Below, piece by piece: positions 1 through 8,046 of a stretch of DNA of 64,000 bases. The position numbers were made by a program, and so were the translations under genes. Position 1 is the first letter of the stretch; every line of letters begins with the position of its first letter. The notes beneath the pieces are model-generated. The model made no database searches and had not been told where the DNA came from. It saw only the letters and a program-made list of their open reading frames with translations. This DNA comes from JBGMEA01 sp963674555 (GTDB lineage: Bacteria > Bacillota > Clostridia > Eubacteriales > Anaerofustaceae): the NCBI GenBank assembly GCA_963674555.1, contig OY771429.1:372001-436000 (forward strand), given 5' to 3'.

Positions 1-909
1 AAAAACGATGTTCATGATCGAACGATCATTTTTTTCTATCTTGCTGTGAAACAATTGACTGTTATCGATAAATTCATATATATAGTTTGATTTTAACAGA
101 TTCATTTCTGATATGGCGGAAACTCCGCCTCTTTTTTTGATCCACTTAAGAACCAAAAGGATCATATAAATTGCGAAAGTCGCAGGAGTCGAAAAAGATG
201 AATTTGTTTTGGCATACTCTTTATAGCACATGATCTTCGGCAAAACACGCTCATCTGCTTTTTCAATTAGTTCTTTTTTAGCGATAACAACAGTAACACC
301 GGTTGGTCCCAGATTTTTCTGGGCTGCCGCGAAAACAAGTCCGAAACGATCGATATCATACGACTCAGATAAGAAATTCGAAGTCATATCTGCTACAATA
401 GGGACACTTTTAATAATTGGGATACTATGAGGACGAAGTGCTGTTCCGCTTGATGTATTATTGGTACAAAGATAAATATAGTCTAAATCGTTCGATATTT
501 TTTCTTTGTATATTTCTGGGATATATGTATAGGCTTTATCTTTGCTCGAAGCAATAAGTGTTGTTTGACCGAATTTAGCCGCTTCTTCGATCGCATATTG
601 AGTCCAATAGTCCGTGTCGATGAATCCCGCGGTTTTATGCTCGTTCATTAGATTCATCGGGATCATAGCAAACTGCATGTATCCGCCACCGTTGATATAG
701 AGTATTTCATACGAATCATCGATTTCCATTAATTCTCGAAACAATTCTGATGTTTCAGCCATAAGATCACCGAAAAAATCCGATCTATGATTCATTTCTA
801 AAATAGACATACCGCTGCCCATGCAGTTCAGCATATCTTTTTGCACAGCTTTTAATATTTCAATATTGATCGCTGCAGGTCCTGAAGAAAAATTATATAC
901 TCTATCCAT
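1..909 (-). CDS. serC: Phosphoserine aminotransferase (3' end outside window)
   Basis: Class V PLP aminotransferase converting 3-phosphohydroxypyruvate and glutamate to phosphoserine in serine synthesis. The N-terminus MDRVYNFSSGPAAIN is the family signature and fixes the start at 909; an in-frame ATG at 948 would add 13 residues and has no better ribosome site. The PLP lysine lies in AAQKNLGPTGV, as in SerC. About 303 of the usual ~360 residues are present and the frame is open to base 1, so the gene is cut by the window edge, not broken. A terminator for the preceding small gene separates it from 1024-1215. Confidence 0.93.
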   Translation of the reverse strand, partial: MDRVYNFSSGPAAINIEILKAVQKDMLNCMGSGMSILEMNHRSDFFGDLMAETSELFRELMEIDDSYEILYINGGGYMQFAMIPMNLMNEHKTAGFIDTDYWTQYAIEEAAKFGQTTLIASSKDKAYTYIPEIYKEKISNDLDYIYLCTNNTSSGTALRPHSIPIIKSVPIVADMTSNFLSESYDIDRFGLVFAAAQKNLGPTGVTVVIAKKELIEKADERVLPKIMCYKEYAKTNSSFSTPATFAIYMILLVLKWIKKRGGVSAISEMNLLKSNYIYEFIDNSQLFHSKIEKNDRSIMNIVF

Positions 910-981
910 ATCAATCTTTTTTTTCAATGCTCTGCCAATGGAATTCATTTTATAAGCATTTACATTCTTTCTTATATATAT

Positions 982-1008
982 AAAAAAGCTCAAACCATAT
1001 TTGAGCTC
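982..1008 (-). terminator. Rho-independent terminator
   Basis: Read on the minus strand, GCTCAAA and TTTGAGC arms with a short loop are followed by a run of T. It ends the transcript of the 63-aa gene just upstream, before serC. Confidence 0.8.
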
Positions 1009-1023
1009 TGTTATATATCATTG

Positions 1024-1215
1024 CTATTCAACAGAAAGCTGTACGATCATCTCTTTTGTAATATCCCCAATCTGAAGTTTTTTCAATCGTATATCACGTT
1101 TTAATTCCTTAATGATAATCGTATCTTTATATTTGCCTTTTGCCAATTCTCTGCCGAGTGTTTTTTGCAATTTTCTCAACTCTTTTTTTGCAACGATTAA
1201 ATTATCAGCACTCAT
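1024..1215 (-). CDS. Small helical protein of unknown function
   Basis: I do not recognise this 63-residue protein. It starts MSADNLIVAKKELRKLQ and is almost entirely charged amphipathic helix rich in Lys, Glu and Leu, so a coiled coil or helical hairpin is likely; there is no signal peptide, membrane segment or cysteine. The ATG at 1215 follows AGAGGTGAG at good spacing, better than an upstream start at 1236. It has its own promoter (TTGAAA/TATAAT) and its own terminator, so it is a monocistronic unit between ftsZ and serC. The clean expression signals are the main argument that it is real. Confidence 0.7.
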   Translation of the reverse strand: MSADNLIVAKKELRKLQKTLGRELAKGKYKDTIIIKELKRDIRLKKLQIGDITKEMIVQLSVE

Positions 1216-1278
1216 ACTCTCACCTCTTCCGCACAACTATTATGTATATTCGCAGTACAAAGATACATTTCTTTTTAC

Positions 1279-1306
1279 ATTATATCATTTTTAACTATAG
1301 TTTCAA
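1279..1306 (-). promoter_or_regulatory. Promoter of the 63-aa gene
   Basis: On the minus strand TTGAAA (1301-1306), a 16-bp spacer and TATAAT (1279-1284), with transcription expected to start near 1272. It fits a vegetative sigma-A promoter. Confidence 0.65.
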
Positions 1307-1383
1307 GTATTTTCTTTGGAAATGCCCACTCAGAATTGATACTATAAGCAACCGCAATAGTCATGATTTTGTATATATTTAAA

Positions 1384-1412
1384 ATAAAAAATGCCGATCA
1401 TATCGGCATTTA
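1384..1412 (-). terminator. Terminator of the dcw cluster after ftsZ
   Basis: Perfect 8-bp arms ATGCCGAT/ATCGGCAT with a 3-nt loop, followed on the minus strand by a T-rich run. It lies just downstream of the ftsZ stop codon and closes the cluster. Confidence 0.85.
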
Positions 1413-1425
1413 AAACTTACATTCT

Positions 1426-2469
1426 TTAATTGTTCTCATCTAGAAAAGAGGGCCAAGTATAATCCGGCGCATCTTGATCACCCAACAATTTATTCGTACG
1501 CGTTGCACTGTCTGCATTAAATCCGGTAGCGATTACTGTCACACGAATTTCATCATCTAAATTCGGATCAATGCAAGCACCAAATATGATATTCGCATCC
1601 GGATGTGCTTCTTGACGAATCACTTCAGCGATCTTTTCGATTTCAAACAATGTTAATTGTTCTCCGCCCATGATGTTTATAAGAACTCCGGTCGCGCCTC
1701 CGATACTCGTTTCCAATAAAGGACTTTCTATCGCTTCTTTTGCGGCTTCCATCGATTTATCGGAACCCGAAGCAAACCCCATCCCCATATGCGCCATACC
1801 GGCATCTTTAATGATCGTCTTGACATCTGAGAAATCGAGATTGATCAGTCCCGGTGTCGCGATCAAATCAGTAATACCTTTTACACCCATTAGCAAAACA
1901 TCATCCGCCATTTTAAACGCTTCTTTGAATGTTGTATTTTGATTTGCCATTTGTAATAATCTATCATTAGGGATAACGACCAAAGCGTCTACAAAATCTT
2001 TAATTAACTGAATACCCAAATCAGAATTGATTTTTCGCACCTTACCCTCAAAAGAAAAAGGTCTCGTAACAACACCAATGACTAACAGTCCCATATCACG
2101 GGCAATCTTTGCTATAACATGCGAAGCTCCGGTCCCTGTTCCGCCACCCATACCTGCTGTAATAAATACAAGATCCGCGCCTTCAAGCATTTGTCGGATC
2201 TCTTCTTGATTCTCTTCTGCTGATTTTTCGCCCAACTCAGGATTAGCACCTGCGCCTAAGCCACGTGTGGTTTTTTCACCTATTTGCAATTTATTTTCAG
2301 CTAATGCCACAGCAAGAACTTGGCTGTCTGTATTCACCGCATAAAAAGTAACACCGTGAAGCCCATTTTCAATCATACGATTGATCGCATTGTTTCCGCC
2401 GCCGCCCACTCCTATTACTTTAAGATTGGCTGAACAAAGATTTTGTGTTGTATCAAATTCGTAAGTCAT
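1426..2469 (-). CDS. ftsZ: Cell division protein FtsZ
   Basis: Tubulin-like GTPase that forms the Z-ring. The 347-residue protein has the GTP-binding loop GGGTGTG at residues 108-114, N-terminal GVGGGGNNAINRM, and the T7 loop NLDFSDVKTII. The ATG at 2469 follows GGAGGG; the longer reading from 2484 lacks this. It is last in the dcw cluster, after divIB. Odd point: after the folded domain only about 30 residues remain, and the end WPSFLDENN is a degenerate form of the usual C-terminal peptide (IPxFLR type), so the flexible linker is almost missing. No ftsA lies next to it. Confidence 0.97.
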   Translation of the reverse strand: MTYEFDTTQNLCSANLKVIGVGGGGNNAINRMIENGLHGVTFYAVNTDSQVLAVALAENKLQIGEKTTRGLGAGANPELGEKSAEENQEEIRQMLEGADLVFITAGMGGGTGTGASHVIAKIARDMGLLVIGVVTRPFSFEGKVRKINSDLGIQLIKDFVDALVVIPNDRLLQMANQNTTFKEAFKMADDVLLMGVKGITDLIATPGLINLDFSDVKTIIKDAGMAHMGMGFASGSDKSMEAAKEAIESPLLETSIGGATGVLINIMGGEQLTLFEIEKIAEVIRQEAHPDANIIFGACIDPNLDDEIRVTVIATGFNADSATRTNKLLGDQDAPDYTWPSFLDENN

Positions 2470-2525
2470 CTTATCCCTCCGCATATCTTGAGTATATATA
2501 TTATTTTAATATTTATTCGAACAAA

Positions 2526-2537
2526 GAACAAGTGTTT
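2526..2537. promoter_or_regulatory. Near-match LexA box upstream of ftsZ
   Basis: GAAC-AAGT-GTTT, one base off the Gram-positive SOS box GAAC-N4-GTTC, lies in the divIB-ftsZ gap about 57-68 bp before the ftsZ start. The same core (ACTT on the other strand) occurs in the perfect box upstream of dinB. Only a candidate. Confidence 0.3.
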
Positions 2538-2554
2538 TAATTAATTTTGTTTTT

Positions 2555-3298
2555 TTAATTCAAATTAATGGTCTGATAGACAGGCGGACGTCCTTCAACG
2601 ATTTCTACCATGATATTTCTGTTTTCATATAAAATAAAATCTTCAATAAATTCAGTATTTGATGTAAAGGCCTCTATTGAATAAAATTTGACGATGTTTG
2701 CTTTTTCGGTATATAAGTAATAATTCCCACCTGAAGTAATATATAGCTCAGAAATGTATTCATACAATGATTCATTGTTTAAATATTGCAGTATATCATA
2801 AGCAGTCTGCGTATAAACGGAGGAATTGAAGTCATAGATATCTCCTTCTTGCAGGTCTATATCGGACAAACCGGAAATAATAACCCCCTCGGTATTGATC
2901 AATTTATCGCTGACAGAAAGAACATTCCCTTCCTCATCGATCGCATAAAACACCCCATTGCTGTTAAGTACCATAAATGCGGAACGTTCGACAACGATTA
3001 TTTTGACAGTATCGGGATATGTTCTGACAACCGAAGCATTTTTAATATTTGGAATACTCATTACAGACTGTTGGACTTCTGTAGCTTTAAATGAAAAGAT
3101 ATTATCCCCTGTTTCAAGTCCACTGATCTGTAATATTTCTTCCTTCGTTACAGTATTGGCTCCTTGCACATAAATATATTTGACAATAAAAAAATTGCTG
3201 TTAATAAAATAAATAAAGCCGCCGATGAACATAAGCAAAAAGATAATAAAAAAAATTCTTTTTGATCCTTTTTTTCTTCTTATTTTTTTCTTGCTCAT
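2555..3298 (-). CDS. ftsQ: Cell division protein DivIB/FtsQ
   Basis: Bitopic divisome protein that works with FtsL and DivIC at the septum. A very basic N-terminus (residues 1-14) is followed by one membrane helix (about 15-33) and then an extracytoplasmic POTRA domain, beginning IVKYIYVQGANTVTKEEI, then the FtsQ-type beta domain with VERSAFMVL and YAIDEEGNVLS. At 247 residues it is of normal length. It sits between murG (17-bp gap) and ftsZ, as in Bacillota dcw clusters. Confidence 0.93.
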   Translation of the reverse strand: MSKKKIRRKKGSKRIFFIIFLLMFIGGFIYFINSNFFIVKYIYVQGANTVTKEEILQISGLETGDNIFSFKATEVQQSVMSIPNIKNASVVRTYPDTVKIIVVERSAFMVLNSNGVFYAIDEEGNVLSVSDKLINTEGVIISGLSDIDLQEGDIYDFNSSVYTQTAYDILQYLNNESLYEYISELYITSGGNYYLYTEKANIVKFYSIEAFTSNTEFIEDFILYENRNIMVEIVEGRPPVYQTINLN

Positions 3299-3315
3299 AC
3301 GATTTGTCTTTCTTT

Positions 3316-4431
3316 TTATTTTATAAGGAGTTTATCTACTTGATCGCAAATCAATTCAGCTGCGTTTTTGATCCCCAGTTTTTTTGATTGGATCGACATT
3401 TTCTTGATTTTTTCATCATCAGAAAAAAGGTCTTCTACTTTTTTATGCAATACCTTTCCATTTAGTTGATCATCAGGGATTACGATCGATGCACCATTCT
3501 CTTCAGTAAGTAAAGCATTTTTCATTTGATGATCGTTTACGGCGTAAGGATATGGGCTGTAAATTGCGGCAACACCAACAAAATTGATTTCGCTGATCGT
3601 CATCGCCCCACTTCTGGATATAACCAGATCCGCTGCATTCAATAACGTAGGCATATCATTAGAGTATGGTTCGACAATAACATTACTTGCTGATGTCAAA
3701 TCGATGTTTTCAGAGCGCAAAGCTGAAAGATAATCTTCGTAAGCTTCGTTTCCGGTCAAATGATAAATAAAAACATTTTCTTTATTAATATAAGATTTTA
3801 TGAGAAAGGCAATAGCATCATTGATCGTTTGCGCGCCCCATGTACCCCCAAAACTTAAAATGAATTTCACTTTATCATCAAGGCCTAATTTTTTACGAGC
3901 TTCTTCTCTACTGATATCTTCAAAATCAGAACGTACAGGGTTCCCTGTCAAAACACAACGTTCGGGATGATGCATATATTTTGCCGTTTCTTCAAAGGAG
4001 GTACATACGACCGAAGCATATTTAGAAAGCGTTTTGATCGTAAACCCCGGGATCACATTTTGTTCACTGATCAGCGAAGGGATACCTTTAATATGTGCAA
4101 CTGAGACAATCGGTCCGCAGATATACCCTCCTGTGCCGATCATGACATCCGGTTTAATTTTATTCAACAATACAAATGAATCTTTCAAGCTTACGAGCAA
4201 TCTTCCAATAACAGATAACTTCTCCCAAAATGAATAATATCGCTCATACCCGGCAACGTGCAAATTATGGATCACATATCCGGCCTTTGGTACAACTCTT
4301 CCCTCGATGGAATTATGTCTTCCGGCAAATTCCACTGTCCAATCGGGATGCCTTTTTTTGATTTCATGGGCTATCGCGATGCCCGGATAGATATGTCCTC
4401 CGGTTCCCCCCCCGGAAATTAATACTTTCAT
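3316..4431 (-). CDS. murG: UDP-GlcNAc:lipid I GlcNAc transferase MurG
   Basis: GT28 glycosyltransferase that turns lipid I into lipid II on the inner face of the membrane. The N-terminal glycine-rich loop ISGGGTGGHIYPG (residues 5-17), SEQNVIPG and the donor-site region VISRSGAMTISEI are all present; 371 residues is full length. It lies 32 bp after ftsW and 17 bp before divIB in one transcription unit. Confidence 0.97.
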   Translation of the reverse strand: MKVLISGGGTGGHIYPGIAIAHEIKKRHPDWTVEFAGRHNSIEGRVVPKAGYVIHNLHVAGYERYYSFWEKLSVIGRLLVSLKDSFVLLNKIKPDVMIGTGGYICGPIVSVAHIKGIPSLISEQNVIPGFTIKTLSKYASVVCTSFEETAKYMHHPERCVLTGNPVRSDFEDISREEARKKLGLDDKVKFILSFGGTWGAQTINDAIAFLIKSYINKENVFIYHLTGNEAYEDYLSALRSENIDLTSASNVIVEPYSNDMPTLLNAADLVISRSGAMTISEINFVGVAAIYSPYPYAVNDHQMKNALLTEENGASIVIPDDQLNGKVLHKKVEDLFSDDEKIKKMSIQSKKLGIKNAAELICDQVDKLLIK

Positions 4432-4463
4432 AATGAGATCCTTTCGAAAATTGCGCGTTGTTC

Positions 4464-5612
4464 TTAAGCCGACGGTTTAACTCGCTTTTGGTTTCGGGAT
4501 ATATTCAAAACGACTCCCATACATAAAAGCATCGAAATCAGAGAAGAGCCACCTGAACTGATAAACGGTAAAGTAATACCTGTAGAAGGGATCATATTTG
4601 TAACAACCGCTACATTGATAAAAACTTGCATGGAAAGAAGTACAGCCATACCCGCTACGACCATTCTCGAAAATACATCGGGTGCCGCAAAAGAAAGCTT
4701 CACTAATTTGTAGATAAGCACGCCGTATGCAATGATAAGTATCGTACATCCGATCAGTCCCAATTCTTCACCGATTATCGCAAAGATATAATCATTCTGC
4801 GGTTCCGGCAAAAACATCAATTTCGCTCTTCCGTTACCGACTCCGACTCCAAAGATCCCACCTGAACCTAAAGCCATCAAAGATTGTGCCGGTTGCCAAC
4901 CGGTTTGCAATAAATGCTCCCATGGATCCAAATAGGCAAATATCCTATTCATCCTAAAATCAGTGCTTATGATGAAGAAATATATGCCAATCCCCAAAAT
5001 AGTGATCATACCTGAAATATAAATCAATTTTCCGCCTGCTAAGAAATACATAGCAATACTAAGTGCGACCACTACTACAGCGGTACTCAAAGCCGGTTGA
5101 AACGCGATCAACGCCCCAATAACTCCACAAAACACAAGTAGCATGAAGAAGCTTTTAAAATCTTTTATTAAATCATAGCGGCGTTCAATAAATGCCGCAA
5201 GGAAAATAATAACAGCTATTTTGGCAAACTCGGAAGGCTGTATGACATAATTCCCGAGTGAAAGCCACCGACCGGCGCCATTGACTGTTACACCCGCTGA
5301 AGCGACGATCAATAACATGACGATTATAGCACTCATGATCAGTACTGCATACTTTTTGATAAAACGATAATCGATCAAAGATACGATCCACATCAATGAA
5401 AAACCGATAACCGCATATTTAAGCTGATTCATAACATATAGAAACTCATCGCCTTCAAGCTTTGCATTATACATACTTGCAGACCAGATCATGATCAAAC
5501 CAAAGCATGTCAACATGAATACAATAACAAATATACTGTTATCCATACGTTTATTCAGTTGATTCGGTACATTTTTGGCAGTCTTCGCAATATCTTTTCC
5601 AAATGTCCGCAT
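4464..5612 (-). CDS. ftsW: SEDS peptidoglycan polymerase FtsW/SpoVE
   Basis: Polytopic SEDS glycosyltransferase that polymerises lipid II with a class B PBP. The 382-residue protein has about ten membrane helices, the PSEFAKIAVI motif on a short loop, the GVGVGNGRAKLMFLPEPQND region and the C-terminal SSGGSSLI motif typical of FtsW/RodA/SpoVE. Its place between murD and murG marks it as the FtsW/SpoVE member rather than RodA. The partner PBP is three genes upstream of murD at 9502-11649. Confidence 0.94.
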   Translation of the reverse strand: MRTFGKDIAKTAKNVPNQLNKRMDNSIFVIVFMLTCFGLIMIWSASMYNAKLEGDEFLYVMNQLKYAVIGFSLMWIVSLIDYRFIKKYAVLIMSAIIVMLLIVASAGVTVNGAGRWLSLGNYVIQPSEFAKIAVIIFLAAFIERRYDLIKDFKSFFMLLVFCGVIGALIAFQPALSTAVVVVALSIAMYFLAGGKLIYISGMITILGIGIYFFIISTDFRMNRIFAYLDPWEHLLQTGWQPAQSLMALGSGGIFGVGVGNGRAKLMFLPEPQNDYIFAIIGEELGLIGCTILIIAYGVLIYKLVKLSFAAPDVFSRMVVAGMAVLLSMQVFINVAVVTNMIPSTGITLPFISSGGSSLISMLLCMGVVLNISRNQKRVKPSA

Positions 5613-5647
5613 GATACTCTCCGATCAAAAAAATGCGTTCGCGCGAT

Positions 5648-7015
5648 CTACAATCCTTTTACAAGCTCTTTAAAATATCGACCGCGTTGTTCGTAATTTT
5701 CAAACATATCCCAACTTGCGCAAGCAGGAGAAAGTAACACACAATCGCCTTGCTCTGCATAGGAAACGCAAGCGTCAACCGCTTGTTTATAATTATCGAC
5801 GGCCGTAATATCTTTATAATTCTGGAGAACAGCTTCTTTTAGTATTTTGTCTTTCGTTTCACCCAATACGACCACATGTTTTACTTTTTGTTTTACCAGC
5901 CCAAACATTTCATCAAATGAACTATGCTTATCATACCCGCCCATGATCAATATTATAGGTTGATCTATCGCATTTATAGCGGTCATTGACGCATCGGGAT
6001 TCGTCCCTTTCGAATCGTTTATAAATGTCACACCATTATGTTTCGCTACAAATTCAAGGCGATGTTCGACCGGCGTAAATCTTCTAAGTGTATCTCTCAC
6101 GTCATCAATATCCACCCCGTATTCAAGAGCGGCAAGGGCGCCTGCCATTACATTTGCCACATTATGCGCACCCAATAAATGCAATTCATTTTTATTGATC
6201 AGTTTTTCTTGTATCCCATTGATATTGATGAAAATATCATCCCCGTTTAAATACGCATTCATATTTTCGTCTTCTACCAAAGAAAAATAATAAGTTTTAC
6301 ATGCTATCCTATTTTTTAAAGCTCTAACGATCGAATCGTCATAGTTGAGTATGACAGTATCACCATCTTGCATATTCATAAAGATATTTGCTTTAGCTTG
6401 GATATAATTATCCATCGTTTTATGTCGATCCAGATGATCCGGTGTGATGTTCGTGATCACAGCTATCTTGGGTTTTAACGCCTGATTCAGTGAAAGTTGA
6501 AAACTGCTTATTTCAAGGGCGATAACGCCTTTTTCAGTTGCTTTCTCAGCATGATTGATGAATGGATCACCGATATTTCCACCGACATATGTTTCAAAAT
6601 GTCCGTCTTTCAATAATTCGCCAATAAGTGTCGTCACAGTTGTCTTGCCGTTTGTACCTGTTACCGCAATAACATCCCCTTTATAAAATGTATTTGCAAA
6701 TTCTATCTCACTCATTATGGGGATATTATATTGCCGAGCAATTCGGCAAGGAAAAATATCGGGTGCCGCGCCGGGGCTTAAGACTAAATAGTCATTCATA
6801 TTTATTTCGTCTTCACTTGGCTGTCTTCCGAAGATCGTCTCAACATTTTCAAGACCTATTACTTGATCAATACCGTAATTTTCTTTCAATAAAGTTTCGT
6901 AGGGTTTCGTATCGCAAAGTAATACCTTGGCATGCTTTTTATGCAAAAAAGCAGTTGCAGCTATACCGCTTCTCCCGCTTCCTATAATTATGAATCTTTT
7001 ATTTTTTACTTCCAT
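5648..7015 (-). CDS. murD: UDP-MurNAc-L-alanine:D-glutamate ligase MurD
   Basis: Cytosolic Mur ligase adding D-Glu to UDP-MurNAc-L-Ala. N-terminal Rossmann part IIGSGRSGIAATAF, the ATP loop VTGTNGKTTVTTLIG, and the Mur-ligase central and C-terminal signatures TNITPDHLDRH, NDSKGTNPDA and LLSPACASWDMFENYEQRG are all present. At 455 residues it is of normal length. It lies between mraY (28-bp gap) and ftsW (35-bp gap). Confidence 0.97.
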   Translation of the reverse strand: MEVKNKRFIIIGSGRSGIAATAFLHKKHAKVLLCDTKPYETLLKENYGIDQVIGLENVETIFGRQPSEDEINMNDYLVLSPGAAPDIFPCRIARQYNIPIMSEIEFANTFYKGDVIAVTGTNGKTTVTTLIGELLKDGHFETYVGGNIGDPFINHAEKATEKGVIALEISSFQLSLNQALKPKIAVITNITPDHLDRHKTMDNYIQAKANIFMNMQDGDTVILNYDDSIVRALKNRIACKTYYFSLVEDENMNAYLNGDDIFININGIQEKLINKNELHLLGAHNVANVMAGALAALEYGVDIDDVRDTLRRFTPVEHRLEFVAKHNGVTFINDSKGTNPDASMTAINAIDQPIILIMGGYDKHSSFDEMFGLVKQKVKHVVVLGETKDKILKEAVLQNYKDITAVDNYKQAVDACVSYAEQGDCVLLSPACASWDMFENYEQRGRYFKELVKGL

Positions 7016-7043
7016 ATACTTGTACCTTATATCTATTAAAAAG

Positions 7044-8045
7044 TTAAACTGTAACTTGAAGTGCCATCATTGAGATCAATACACATATGACCGAGAAAGT
7101 CCAAAAAACGATCACGATCCTAGTTTCACTCCACCCGCTCAACTCAAAGTGATGATGGATCGGTGCCATTTTAAATAAACGTTTCCCACCTGATAACTTG
7201 AAATAACCTACCTGTAATGTGACTGACAAAGTTTCGATCACATATATCGCGCCTGCTAAGATAATGAATAATTCTGTTTTTGTAAGTATGGCGATAACTG
7301 CGACAGCTCCGCCTAAAGCCATAGAACCAGTATCTCCCATAAAAACTTTAGCCGGATTGAAATTATAACTGAGAAATCCCAAACAAGCCCCTGCTACCGA
7401 AGCTCCAAAAATACCCATTGAATCAAACCCGGTCCTGATCGCCGAAACGATAAAGAACACTAGAACGATCATCGTTACACCGCTCGCTAAACCGTCAAGA
7501 CCGTCTGTTAAATTGACCGCATTTACAACAGCTACTACCGCAATGATCACAAAAGGTATAAAAAACCAACCTAAATCAAAACTATTTTTAAGGAAAGGAA
7601 CAATGATATTCGTACCCAGTGAAGGATGGAATGCAGCGTAAACGGCTAATGCCGTAGCTGTAGATAATTGTAAGATCAATTTATATCGAGGCAACATACC
7701 CAATGAAGCGACAGATACGCCTTTATCGGATTTTATTACATTTTTTTGTGTGATTTTTATAAAATCATCTAAAAACCCGATCAAAGCAAATATTGAAGTG
7801 ATCAAAATCGCAAATCCTAAATTGGCATCGGTATTTCTGATAAAAAACAAACATGCGATAATAATAGCGATCACCATAGCAACACCGCCCATAGTAGGTG
7901 TTCCGGCTTTTTTATAGTGACTTTCAGGTCCCAATTCGCGTTCTGATTGCCCGAACTTCAACTTTTCTAAAAAAGGTATCATAAACGGGCAGATCGCTAT
8001 AACAAAAACGAAGGATATAAGTGTCGCTATGATCGGTCGGTTCAT
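7044..8045 (-). CDS. mraY: Phospho-MurNAc-pentapeptide translocase MraY
   Basis: Polytopic membrane enzyme that moves phospho-MurNAc-pentapeptide to undecaprenyl phosphate, making lipid I. The 333-residue protein shows KKAGTPTMGG, the catalytic aspartate motif GFLDDFIK, NLTDGLDGLASG, FMGDTGSMALGG and the histidine motif MAPIHHHFE. It is separated from murF by only 1 bp, so the two are probably translationally coupled. Confidence 0.97.
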   Translation of the reverse strand: MNRPIIATLISFVFVIAICPFMIPFLEKLKFGQSERELGPESHYKKAGTPTMGGVAMVIAIIIACLFFIRNTDANLGFAILITSIFALIGFLDDFIKITQKNVIKSDKGVSVASLGMLPRYKLILQLSTATALAVYAAFHPSLGTNIIVPFLKNSFDLGWFFIPFVIIAVVAVVNAVNLTDGLDGLASGVTMIVLVFFIVSAIRTGFDSMGIFGASVAGACLGFLSYNFNPAKVFMGDTGSMALGGAVAVIAILTKTELFIILAGAIYVIETLSVTLQVGYFKLSGGKRLFKMAPIHHHFELSGWSETRIVIVFWTFSVICVLISMMALQVTV

Positions 8046-8046
8046 A

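Noticed and set aside
6688..6987. 99-codon plus-strand frame inside murD
   Set aside because: Shadow of murD; the minus-strand frame carries all MurD motifs.
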